A stretch of 64,000 nt of DNA from Anthoceros angustus (lineage: Eukaryota > Streptophyta > Anthocerotopsida > Anthocerotales > Anthocerotaceae). The notes under the pieces were generated by a model that had not been told where the DNA came from, searched no databases, and was given only the letters and a program-made list of their open reading frames with translations. The stretch lies in the NCBI GenBank assembly GCA_010909165.1, contig MU008206.1, positions 186,001-250,000 on the forward strand, read 5' to 3'. Position 1 is the first letter of the stretch; each line of letters begins with the position of its first letter. The position numbers and the translations under genes were made by a program. Below are positions 46,148 through 56,789 of the stretch, piece after piece.

Positions 46148-48552
46148 CTAATAAGCTGCGTGCAGCAAGTTCTGAGTGTTTGGCAGGCCAGCGACAACGC
46201 TACCCTCGATGCCACAGTCATTGATGCCGCGAATCATGCGGAAGTAACCGTTCTGTTCCACAACAAACAACAAATCAGGCTCCCACAGCCGTACAAGCGT
46301 CGACACTCCACGAACCAACACACCTGCCACGGGAAAGACTATGACATACCTCCCCCCAGTTCTTGTTCCAGGAGTTCACCAATAGCTGCACATCGAACTC
46401 TCTCAAGTCAGTGGAAGCAAAGCATTGGAACACGCCCAGCTAAAGGAGGTCCAGGCCAAGCAAGGACTTACCCAGTAGTCAATACCATCATCAGTGGTAC
46501 CCCAACCAATGAGCTTCACAGCATGGCCTCCAGATACCTGCCCGTACAGATGCTTGTATACCCCTGATTCATAATGTGCAAAATCCTGCACCCATAACCA
46601 TGGAAAGGAAGTCCTTAGAGCCCTTTTCTCACAACTGCAGAATCCCTTCCATGACATTGCCGATCTACAGCCAGAGATAGGTGAGCAGAATACCTCGTAC
46701 ACAATGAAGGACACTTCAACTGGACCGTTTTGGTAAATCTCTGCCATGATATCCCGAGGGTTGGATGACACGCCGTACACACTCACGCCATAGTGCTTGG
46801 AGTCCGACCAAACTTCATCGTTCACACACTCCCTAACACACTTTGGTGTCTCGTAGACGGGTGAGCAGCCTGGATGTCCACATCCAGTTGCATCAAAGTA
46901 GGGGTTGCACTGGCCACACAGTTGATCGATCAGAATCCTGCTTCTAATCGATTCACAATTGCCAAGGGAGAAGCCTTCTTCCTTCGCAATTGTCCACTAA
47001 ACCTGTCAGATCCAAATCAGGTAGTATAATCTGGTTAAACCCTTACCTCGGAAGTCACAACGCCCGTTCGCTGGAAGTATTGCCAGGCCTTGTACGGATA
47101 CCCGCCATTGCAACCAAAACCGCATTCGAAGCCACAGCAGGAAAGCAGATCATTCTCCGACAGTGTTACTGTCTGCATAAACCTCAAGGATAAAGGTATA
47201 AGAATCCACCTATTGTTGCAACTAAACAACAACACATGTGAGCATGCCAAGGTCACCGATATCAGACCCTGTCCAAAACTTGCCTTCTCCCAAGAGATAA
47301 CTTACAACATTAGCAACAGTGCAGAATCGATCTGTTAGGGATTCCACGGCTCCGAACGCCCAGCATGACCCACAATGACCCTGAGAAACCGCAATCCAGA
47401 AAAACATTCCGGCAGGAATGAACACGGAGCACAAACGAGGAGAGCGAACGAGAAAAGCTCTTGAAGAGTAGGAAAGGGCAGATGAAGTGATGACGCATCC
47501 GTACCTGGTCTGGACCACGTAGCAGATTCGAGGAGGGCCATCAGAAGAAAAGGAACAACAGTGTTAGCCAACACAGAATCTCGACGGAGGAAAGCTCACA
47601 AGCAAAGAACCAGACATGAAAGCCCTTGAGGACAAGTCACCCACCCAGAATGGTAGAAATAGTCGAACAATGAGGCCAGGCCTCCCGAGAATCAAAGAAA
47701 TTTGGCAGCTCCAGGTCCTTGGGAAAAGTGCGCACAGGAATAGAGGGCTCAAGGCTGTTGACAGGGGTTATCAGGCTACCGCACAGCCTCTTCAAGTCTT
47801 TCAACTGTCAGTCAACAAGATTCAGCATCCCTTCCTACCCCAACCAGTGAGACAGCTGCCTCACTTCACTTCTCATGCAGGGGGAAGCCACTCAGGTCAG
47901 TCCATGACTTTACCTTGGCACCCTCGAAACGAGCATTCATACTCGCTTTCCAGCCAGCATTCTTATTGCTGTTCACTCGATCCACAATCGATTGCTGCGA
48001 AAGAGTCACCAGGCTTAAAACTGCGACAAGCTCAGAAACGACTAGGTTTGTCCAACAGGTCACACAACAAATGCTGGAGGTAACAAACCTGAAGCACCGG
48101 CGCCTCATCGTCGAGCAAACCAGGCTCCGGCCGAGCGGCCTGCCACCACAAAGAGACAGAATTCAGGACAATAAACTCCGAAACGTAAATCCGCATCCTG
48201 GCAACAGTCTAACCACTCGATTAGGCGACATTTCTCACTACCAAGACACAGGCGGTTCCACTCGACGAGTCCGCAATCAACACAGAGTGAAGACTTAAAA
48301 TTGACAATTGACAAGGTCACAGTTTGAAACGGAGACAAGCCAAATGCGGTGACGCCAGGATTTAAACATCCAAACTACAGGATCGTGGGAAAAAACACCA
48401 TGTTCTCATCTAACTCAGCGGTGACACGAAGGATTCATTCGAGACAAGCAAAGTAAGTGTGCAATCTGAGGCCCTGCCTGAGCTGAAAGAGCCAGGGACA
48501 GCGCCAGCAGCAGCAACAGCAGCGCAAAGAGGCCAGCAGCTGGGAGAGCCAT
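46148..48552 (-). CDS. Cathepsin B-like cysteine protease (11 exons)
   Basis: Exons: 48552-48478, 48139-48089, 47994-47914, 47804-47645, 47509-47505, 47380-47306, 47172-47047, 46909-46694, 46585-46472, 46385-46350, 46252-46148. All join in phase to 347 residues, a normal length. Residues 1-24 are a signal peptide ([16 protein letters not shown]). The propeptide includes [17 protein letters not shown]. The mature enzyme starts near [14 protein letters not shown]. Catalytic residues are Gln124 (oxyanion), Cys130 in GHCGSCWAF, His284 in [12 protein letters not shown] and Asn305 in [10 protein letters not shown]. An occluding-loop motif (ATGCGHPGC) marks cathepsin B rather than papain. Family members act in vacuoles or the apoplast in protein turnover, senescence and defence cell death. 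The first intron appears to use a GC donor, and one exon is only five bases. Confidence 0.92.
47505..47509 (-). other. Five-base microexon of the cathepsin B gene
   Basis: The minus strand reads GTCCAG|ACCAG|GTACGG. The preceding exon ends in phase 1 with G, so the five bases complete GAC CAG, Asp-Gln. This supplies the conserved Gln of the oxyanion hole just before GHCGSCW and restores the frame. Without it the flanking exons do not join in frame and the Gln is missing. Confidence 0.75.
48296..48440. repeat. Diverged 140-bp direct repeat, copy in cathepsin B intron 1
   Basis: The stretch from AAAATTGACAAT to the GGTGACAC region recurs at about 49268-49412 with roughly 80-85% identity by eye, including a shared 25-base core around CACCATGTTCTCATC. 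Unlike the six long duplications, this pair differs by substitutions as well as indels, so it is an older repeat. Confidence 0.75.
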
Positions 48553-49623
48553 CGTTGCAGCCGCACACAGTCACTCCTCGCAATGAGACACCGAGGAGGA
48601 CGGGAGCGGTGCAAAAATATCTCGTGAAGACTGATCTTCGTCTCCCTGTCTGATGCGTTCCTACGAGGTTCATTAGGTAGCCTGATTCATGCCTTTCATA
48701 ATGCTCGCACGATACCATCCTTCAAAAACAGAAAGACCCGTTTGCACCTTCCGACGAAGTTCCCGGGATGTTCGTCCACACCCTTCTAAACACGCAGATA
48801 AATTCTTTCTTTCTTCCATGTTTAGTGGACGTATTTCCGTTTCAGTCTCCTTCCGGTTATCCACTGTTCTACGGACCGCAATGTGTGGAGTTGTTGTCGG
48901 ATGAAGTTCAGCAAACGAGGGTAGATCTATGGAAACAACGATGGGACTCCGAGATGCTCTGAGAGAAAAGGCACTTCCACTTGGCCCTGATTCTGCTCTG
49001 TTACAGCCATGTCTGGTGCAAACGGCGTGCAATCTGGCGGAAGAGGAGCCCCAATTTGGGCTTTGATTACTGTAAACTTACGGTGAGGTGATCTTCCATC
49101 CCAAATTGCGATAGACCCGGTCACACAGTGATCTAAAGGCGGCCGCCGCGGGGGGCGGTGGATTCTTGCACCGCTACCACTTCGCCTCCGGAGCAAGCGG
49201 CGCCCACAGAGCGGGGGTTTTGTCGGATCTTGTTTGTCGCAAGGTCTCTGGGACTCTGGGAATTCTCTGGGGTTAAAATTGACAAGGTCACATTATGTTT
49301 GTCTCAAGCCAAATGCGATGAAGCCAGGATTTCAACATCCACAGGACAAGATCGTGGGGAAAAACACCATGTTCTCATCTAACTCAGCGGTGACAATAAG
49401 AATTTATTCAAGAGCTATAGCCTGTGAAGAGTGCACTTCCCCTGAGACACAGAAACGGTGAGGGAAACGCGTGTTACCATCGATCAAGTTTCATCATACA
49501 GGATCCGGGAGTTTGCACCCCAGATAAAATCCCCAAATAAAATTCCCAATCCCAGAACCGTCCGCAAACCCCCTTTCCTTCCCTCCCCCACCGTATCGCT
49601 TTCAATCCAACAACGAAAGGGAA
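48553..49623. other. Upstream region of cathepsin B; includes second 140-bp repeat
   Basis: This region lies between the cathepsin B start codon and the candidate small gene at 49624. The second copy of the 140-bp repeat is at about 49268-49412. A short GC-rich stretch (49139-49160) is present. No gene is recognised; the region should contain the cathepsin B promoter. Confidence 0.5.
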
Positions 49624-49855
49624 ATGGGCTCTCTAGAAGCTCAGGCTAACGAAAGGCTCACAGCTAAGGTTAGTGATGAGATTAATCCCGTATACATACT
49701 CTTCATGCAGTGAAGCAAGAGACATGGGTATCAAGTCTATCCAGGCTGCACACCTTCAGCGGTGTCCTGAAGAGGTCAGAAGGGAGGTCCGCACTGTTGC
49801 AGCCCAAGTGGATGGTAATGTCCATGAGCTGGGCTCATATGTCAAGAAACCCTAG
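49624..49855 (+). CDS. Candidate small spliced gene, uncertain
   Basis: An ATG at 49624 opens MGSLEAQANERLTAK and meets a plausible donor (AAG|GTTAGT). After a CATGCAG acceptor, a second open stretch reads EARDMGIKSIQAAHLQRCPE and ends VHELGSYVKKP at a stop near 49855. The two pieces look like a charged helical protein. However, the simple splice puts a TGA in frame, so either the junction differs or a base is wrong. No family is recognised. Confidence 0.25.
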
Positions 49856-50133
49856 CTTCGGACGATGTGACTACAGAAAGTTTGACCAGTGGCTATGGGG
49901 CGCATGCTCCTTCCAAACTCTCAAGAATTGACATGCTCATCCGTGGCTTCAAGTCTGGGTCGTGAGAAGAGAGCGCAACAGAGCTGCCACATCCGGGCCT
50001 TGCTATGGCCAAACTACAGTGTTCATCGTATTGAGAAAGGCATCTGTACATACCCGACAAAACAAGTCTCACAGTTCCGTTTTCTCAGCAGCGACCCTCT
50101 CCTACCGCCCTTCTCTAAAGCTATCTACAGCTT
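49856..50133. other. Spacer with no recognised gene
   Basis: The interval between the candidate small gene and the gypsy gag remnant has short frames only and no motif. Confidence 0.4.
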
Positions 50134-50961
50134 CTATCTATGAACTCGTGCCTCTCTTACCCGCATCAAAGAGAAGCAGGATCTTCGTATGTCCGTCGTC
50201 GGAAGTTGGAACGCTTCTGAGCTCTGGGCAATAGGTGTTGCCGTCCATCCCTTGCCGATCCTACGCCCGTGCTGAGATTGCCATCGCATATATGACATGA
50301 CGCTATCCAACACCTCTGCTGCAGACATCATCTCTTGCAATGACTGCATCCACCTCCTCCTTGAGGCCTGTGACAAACCTGTCGGCCTTCTCTCCTTCCG
50401 ACATCCCTGGGATCGCCAAGATGATCTCTGGAATTCCTCGCAATACTCTTTGACAGACCCCCTTTGCTCCAGATCTGCTAGCCGGTTTCTCGCTTCCCGT
50501 TCTGCGATTTCGTTCAAGTATTCGGGCGCAAAATAATCCCCTAACTCCTTGACCAGCACATGGAAGTCTGTGATGGCCGATCGCTTACCCGTCTGCACTC
50601 TGGCCTTCCTTTGGATCCACCACAGGATGGGGGGGCCCTTCACAAACGTGAGCGCCACGGTAACCTGTAATTTCTTCGGCACACCATGCAGCTCCATGTA
50701 GTTCCCGACTGTGAATGCCCACTCCTCGACGGGGGCTCGATTCCGCCTCCCAGCATAGGGGCTAGGCATCGGTATCTTGATCCCGGGAGGCAGCCGAGAT
50801 CGAACCTTCAGGCTTTGCAGCCGCTTTTCCAGCTCCTGCTGTCGTTGGTGCACTTCCTCGCACCGTCGTGCAACTTGGTGCAGCATCTGCACGTCCGCAC
50901 CGCCTGGCTCCGCCAGCACCACCTCCTTATCTTCTCCTGCATCCTGCTCGGGCTTCTCCAT
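50134..50961 (-). pseudogene. Ty3/gypsy retrotransposon gag fragment
   Basis: A frame of 275 codons starts at ATG 50961. It has a coiled-coil N-terminus (ARRCEEVHQRQQELEKRLQS), then the capsid-like retrotransposon gag domain: VEEWAFTVGNYMELHGVPKK, VALTFVKGPPILWW, ELGDYFAPEYLNEIAERE, and RLADLEQRGSVKEYCEEF. After about residue 185 the sequence leaves the family consensus (SSWRSQGCRKERR), consistent with a frameshift near 50410; consensus pieces continue in another frame. There is no protease, reverse transcriptase or LTR nearby, so this is an isolated fragment between genes. A domesticated gag gene is possible but not supported while the frame is broken. Confidence 0.8.
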
Positions 50962-51629
50962 CGCCGATGTTCCTTCGAATTTGCCTTACCCCTGCAAAGC
51001 GCGAGGTGCCTACAGACCTGTGCACAGCTCCGAGTCTGTCAAGTCAGTCAGGAGCCTTCCGCACCAGGCAGGAGTTCTCTGATCTTCCTGAAAATTTCTT
51101 CAGATCGTCCTGCACTCTGCAGCAATCCTGTACAGTATACACTTATCCAGTTCCACCGCTTGGAAATTACGCGCACAAGGCGGCTTTAGACTGTCTCGTG
51201 GCATGATGCAAACTTTCGCCGGTAAGGGACTCCAGTGAAGTGACCGTTGGAGCAGCAATGGCGGTGACGGATCGGGGACCCGACGGGATCCTGATAGCAG
51301 AGCGCGGCTTGTGGATGGAAGAGAAGTCTCTCCGGACAAAACACTTCCGTGACATCCATGAAAAGAATATACAAAGATGAGAGTTTAAGCTAATCCTAGA
51401 TGCCCAGAACCACAGGGACGTTTCTTATCCGCCTCTACTGTGCACCCCAGAGGATAATTGATGGTAGCTGGTGATGAGCCTACAAGGTCTCAGTAAGTCT
51501 TTCTGTACTCCCAAGTAAGCCATGATCACTGATCGGCTCCCGAAGAATCACAGGAACCCAACTACATGGCTCCTCCCAAAAATCAGCACCGTTCCAGAGA
51601 GAGGTAGTGCACTGGCAACGCGCAATCTG
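50962..51629. other. Intergenic region between gag fragment and UBL gene
   Basis: No gene is recognised. The right part is likely the 3' untranslated region of the UBL gene. Confidence 0.45.
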
Positions 51630-54022
51630 TCAATGAACGGAAGATTTGACATGTTCCTTCAGAGTCTTCATGGCCTGGATACCCTCGTTGAACCATGCTC
51701 CGAACTTCCCTGTTGATCGCTCTCCTGCAACTGGAGAGGTGCAGTCGCCTGAATCTAAGGAGGTCACAAGCTTCAAATTTGTCGGCGTGGGCAGACTCAT
51801 AAGTTCTGGCATCAGGTCTCTGCTGGACGACTGAGCAAGCAATTGAGCATGGGTCTGATGAGGTTGGACACTAGAAGATCTGGACAGAACAGGGTTTGGC
51901 ACTGGAGTCGGGGATGAGGGTGAAAGGCATTGAGATTGGGTTCTAGAGTGTCTGTGGGACTGAGAGCTCGACCGCGGGGAATGAGGACCCTGAGACACGC
52001 CAGATCTGAGACGCTGAGACTGCGTCCCAGTATTTGGTGAATGCCACTGAAGTGCTCCAGACTTAGGAGACTGGTTTTGAGAGCCCATCCCACTGAACTT
52101 AAGTTGCAGCTTTCGCAGAGAATGCATTTTGGAAGGAGAAGGTGAGGGGAAATCTGAAGGCTGACCCTGAGCAGTGGGTGATCCAAGGGGGGACGACTGA
52201 TGGTTGGGGGGGATATTCTCAGAAAGAGCTTGGTGAGTACTGGAAGGTTTGGGAGGGGCAGGAGACATGGGGGGTTTACTTGGAGGACTTCTTGGCAATC
52301 CTTGGTGATTCTTCTTACTGAGTGGAGACGGAGAAAATAAAGATCGTGCCACAATCTTGGTACTCTCTGAATGAAGTTCACTCTGGCTGTGAGGAGGAGC
52401 ATGGGGACTGGACTTGGGGGTGACGTCTATGTGAAATTGATCCTTAGCAGAAGTGGAAAGGGTGGCACTACGTTCAAGCAATGGCTGGAGACTGCAACGG
52501 ATCTTCCTCTTGAGATCAGCAATCGTATCTGTGGTAAGAACGGGTATAGTGAGTGTACCCTTGACATGTCCCTTGCTGGTACGAACCAGCTTCACCTTCC
52601 TGGCTGCTGGCTTGGGAGCAGGCACTTCCTCGATGGGTACTGCGCAATTCCAATTTTCAGTCAGCAACTAGGCTCTGCTTGTCCTACAAACCTAAAGCAT
52701 TTTACAGCATAATGAGGTTCGGACACTTTAAGAACCAGAGGAGCACCTGCACTGTCTCCCAAGTTGCGAGACGCTGCCGAGCGGGAGAGCTTGTGAGGCG
52801 TCTTAATCCCGGTCACCTGCAATGTGCACTCTGGATGCACAAAATACTCTGCCAAAGTCTTCTTATCCTGCAGAACCTTTCCTGCACAGAACCGGAACAA
52901 TGCTTCAGCAGGTTGTAAGCCAAAGCGACAAGGGTTCAACACTGATCTTCAATAAACGTGCTGGTACCTGAGAAGGTCACCCTCTGCTGCCAAGCCAAAA
53001 GTCCAGTTCGGGCTTCAACCGCCTGGCACACAAGCTGTACTGGGTCTCTTCCCTGAACAACTAAGGTGAAGTCCTGCTCGCCCACTACACTGACGAAAAT
53101 GACCATCCGCCGATGACCTTGTTCGCTGTTGCTGTCTCCTGCCAAACCAAGGGCACATGAAGCTGACATCCTGTTGCAGCGCAGCAAACAGTACTGGGAT
53201 AGCAGACAAGCTTCTTCTCTGGATACCTGACTTGCACAGGTCAACAATACTGTCCTCGTAGATGGTGTGGAAGCCATCAAAGTCCTTGATGATGAACTCG
53301 TCATGCATGACCCTCCCAACCGACGATAGAATCTGCTGCGATACCGGAATGCCAGTCATATTTTCCAGGGCTTGCTTCAGCTCAGACACGTGCGTGTCAG
53401 GCGAAATGCCAAGAAGAGGAAGAATCCCATCCTTGGTTTCCACAAAGATGCGTCCTCCCAGTTCTGCCAGCTGCCTCGGCAGGAGCTGCACAAAACGAGC
53501 CCACGGCCGTAAGCAAACGAAGCGGCCACCAAGCAACCTCCCGTCCAAGCGCGCCACTCCCTCCTCACATCCTCCACTGCCGCAATAGGCAAATTCCACA
53601 CCGCAACATACCTTGAGCTGCATAGCCGCTCTGTCCAAGATATGGTACTCATCGAGGCGGACGCCATCCACCAGCTCCACCATCCGAGATCCCTCCTTCC
53701 CGAAGAAACTAAGAGTATCCTCATCCACATGAAGGTCCGGGAGCTCCAGTTCCGCCGAGCAGGGGTACCTGCCGTACACCTCCTCAACCATGTCCTTCTC
53801 ACTCAATTTGGTAAACAGGGGCGCCATGAGCTTCTGCTCCTCATCCGCAAGCCGCAGATTGGCCCGAATGAAGGCCTTGATGCTGGAGACAGTCCCATGG
53901 TGACTCAGATTGGGGACCAGAACGGTCCTTGCGTTCAGAAGAGTGTGAGCAGAGGAGTAGGCTGTGGCGGGCACGCTGGCAGTGGGCAAATGGTCCACTT
54001 TCACCGCCACCGAGATCGTCAT
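51630..54022 (-). CDS. Multi-ubiquitin-like-domain protein with Ser/Pro-rich tail
   Basis: Exons 54022-53612, 53485-53227, 53138-52968 and 52881-52692 join in phase; a last exon of about 1 kb ends at 51630. The product is about 690 residues. Residues 1-137 include PYGR-type and VELVDGVRLDEYHILDRAAM motifs. Residues 145-220 look ubiquitin-like (RIFVETKDGILPLLGISPDT, HVSELKQALENMTGIPVSQQ). A second such region is at 235-300 (MVIFVSVVGEQDFTLVV, DKKTLAEYFVHPECTLQVTG), and a third weak one starts the last exon (KGTLTIPVLTTDTIADLKRK). The remainder is a long Ser/Pro/Gln-rich tail ending in FGAWFNEGIQAMKTLKEHVK. I cannot name the family. Exons 4 and 5 do not join: a stop lies 24-38 bp before the last open frame, which fits one missing base. 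Confidence 0.65.
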
Positions 54023-54400
54023 CCTTACTCGCTGCGCCTGCACGCTGCGCTGTGTACCCGAAACCGAAATGGCCGATCCCAAATGCCAAATGCTGAGGAC
54101 CTAGGCTGCAGCGAAAGCCAAGCTCGGCAGCAAAACACAACACTAAACCCCTAGTCCATCCACCATTGATGCAAGCAGAGGGACGGGGCGGCGGGGCCTG
54201 AGTGATGATCGTCAGCACTAGAACAAGAGGCCAAGCCAGCAAGCAGCAACAGCCAGCAAGCTGGAACAGCCAGCGTCCAACGGCTACTTCCTCCTCCGCC
54301 AATCCATTCAAACCCCATGAAAACAGCTTAACGGGAATTGTCCTTTACACTGCCTGTTTTGAGGGGCCATTTATCGACTCCTAATCTGAATCTTAGTCTT
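54023..54400. promoter_or_regulatory. Upstream region of the UBL gene
   Basis: This 380-bp region 5' of the start codon at 54022 is GC-moderate and should contain the promoter and leader. I see no distinct TATA box or other element. Confidence 0.35.
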
Positions 54401-56400
54401 AAACTAGGTACATACCATGTATTTACGTTTTTACTTTGAAATTCGATGGTCTGGGCGGACTAAGTACCTACCTACATATCCATGTACATATCGACGTATT
54501 AACTTTAGACTATGAAAGTTTTTCCATCTAAGTTGGACTAGAAAGTTGGGCCTTTTTCCATCCTACCTATGTATTCTTGAGTCCCGAGAAATTGAAGGTC
54601 TTCATTTCTGGGGTGCATGGAGGGGACTATGCCTTTGCATCATGGGGTTGGGATGCATCGTTACCAAAGCGCACTATCTTCCCTCCCTTCACCACTTTCT
54701 TAGCACATGGTTGTAAAAGTATGATAACGCTCTTATACAGGCTATGGATGTAAGGATGGAAACGGAAAGTATGATAACGCCCTTGTATAGGCATTGGATG
54801 TAGTGAGGAAATGAAGAGCGCAATGCACATCGTTTAGTGCACCTAAGAACTTGGGTGTGGTAAACATGAGTTCATTCGAACTCAATACTTAAGCATCTTT
54901 TTTTTGGTAAAGATGGTGTTTCTTCCATCTCTTTTCTTTCTACATACAGTCTCCCCGATTCTTTATTTAAGCATCTTATAGGTAGATTACTCCTTAGATG
55001 AGGTTCCCTCTTGTTTAACGAACTATTAGCTACAAGGGTTATTGATCTACCATACTATGCAATTCGAACTCTCGTCCCTACTACTCGAATCACAAGGATA
55101 ATTCCTAGTGGGATGGGATTTACTCATGTTTAATAAAATATTAGCAACAAGGGCAATTGATTCACTGAGTTTTCTCTTGTTTAACACAATATTAGGTCCA
55201 AGGGTAATTGATTTACAATGCTATGCAATAGGAACTCTTATCACTATAAGGAAGATAAAGGTAATTGATTTATAATGCTCTGCAATTCTAACTCTCATCA
55301 CTACTGGGATGGGGTTCCCTTAGTTTAATGAACTATTAGCTACAAGGGTAATTAATTCACTCTTGGGTTGTTTAATGAAATATAAGCTACAAGAGTCATT
55401 TATTTCCAATACCATGCAATAGATGAGGTTCCTTCTTGCTTAATCAAATATTATCTACAAAAGTAATTGATTTACAATACTATGCGATTTGAACTCTCAT
55501 CATTATTATGACTCAACATACTATATTTCTATACTTAAAATCTGTTTCATTGCATTGGTGAAAAGACTAGTCATCTTTTAATTTGTCTGTTTCCAAGAGA
55601 AAGTCCACTAAGGACGATGGCAGTCGTGGGACTAAAATAGGATGTGATAAAGCCTGTAGCAACTAGTTTAAAGCTAAAGTAAAATCTTAAGGGCTTTAAA
55701 CTAAAACTTTAAGCCCCTGACAAATCATCATCTTGAATGCTTGCAAACTTAAATTCCATATTTGTCGTAAGCATAATAGCTGGAGGATTTGGGAACCACA
55801 TGTAAAAAAATGTGAACCCTCCATTCAAACAATATGTCAAAATGCTCCTCAATCCATAAATTAGAAAAATAAAATAATGCCTCTTTGATTTCACATTCTT
55901 GTTGCCTCTAATCTCTATTACTTATATTGCAAGTGCACTTCTAGATGCGTTGCCTCTGTTTTTGAATTGGCCGCAAGAACAAGACAAGGACAATCCTGTA
56001 GTGGCTACTCTCTCTGCCCTTGTTCATTACTAGGTCCTATATAATCCAAGACCACCTCCCTACTAAATATGTGTTTATCTCTTCCCTTGGCTGGCAGATG
56101 ACTCTCACATCTTTGTGCTCGGGGACAAGGTCAAAGTGGCTCTTGAATTCTCTTAAATAAGAAAGGGGTGGCCTTTCAAATCTTCTCCCTGAAGGCTGCC
56201 TTTCAAATCTTCTCCTAGAAGTTCTCCTTGCTACGTTGGAGGGTCAAGCTCTTCAACTCCCATCTCTGGTCTCTGTCAGGAATCACCTCTATTATATAGT
56301 GAAATTCCCGGATTGTGAAATTGCTTGAGCTCCCGGTCTATGGATTTTGAGGGTCCCCGTTGGTAGTCCAACTCCATCAAGAGCTTCTTCGAAGAGGCTC
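54401..56400. repeat. AT-rich intergenic region with degenerate 80-100-bp repeats
   Basis: Between 55000 and 55500 a degenerate unit recurs about six times; it contains ATTAGCTACAAGGGTAATTG and a following CTATGCAATTnGAACTCTCATC (at about 55025, 55140, 55190, 55325, 55380 and 55450). A separate 60-bp pair with GTATGATAACGC lies at 54717-54800. No gene is recognised in the 2-kb stretch. Confidence 0.7.
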
Positions 56401-56759
56401 CTTCTTTAGATCTGCCTTTGTGGCTTTTGGCATTCTCTTGCTTTGCCAAATGCCTAAGTTACTCTAGGTGCACGATGCCTCTTTCTCTAGTTCTTCTCTC
56501 GCGCTCGAAGGAGTTCGACAAGAAGATTATGGATGCCATGGCTAACATCAAGCTAGGCCCAAGGACTTTTAACCCTAGAGAAGCCTTTTTGAGTGGGTTT
56601 GCTATTTTTCTCAAACATGGTTACTTTCTGAACCTTCCACGATTATTTGAAAGTATGTAAATACATGATAATTACAACCTTTGTGTATTCTATCATTTCA
56701 CATATTCTACATATTTCTCTATTAATCCTAAAATTCATATTATTGATATTTCAGCCCCC
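56401..56759. other. AT-rich stretch with one short open frame
   Basis: An 80-codon open frame (56418-56660) has no recognised motif. It borders the minus-strand LINE remnant and could belong to another decayed repeat. Confidence 0.35.
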
Positions 56760-56789
56760 TCCCTTCCCATGTTTTGGGGTATGTGTGTT

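Noticed and set aside
50134-50961. A domesticated gag gene
   Set aside because: The family match ends at a probable frameshift and no conserved downstream domain or intron structure supports host use.
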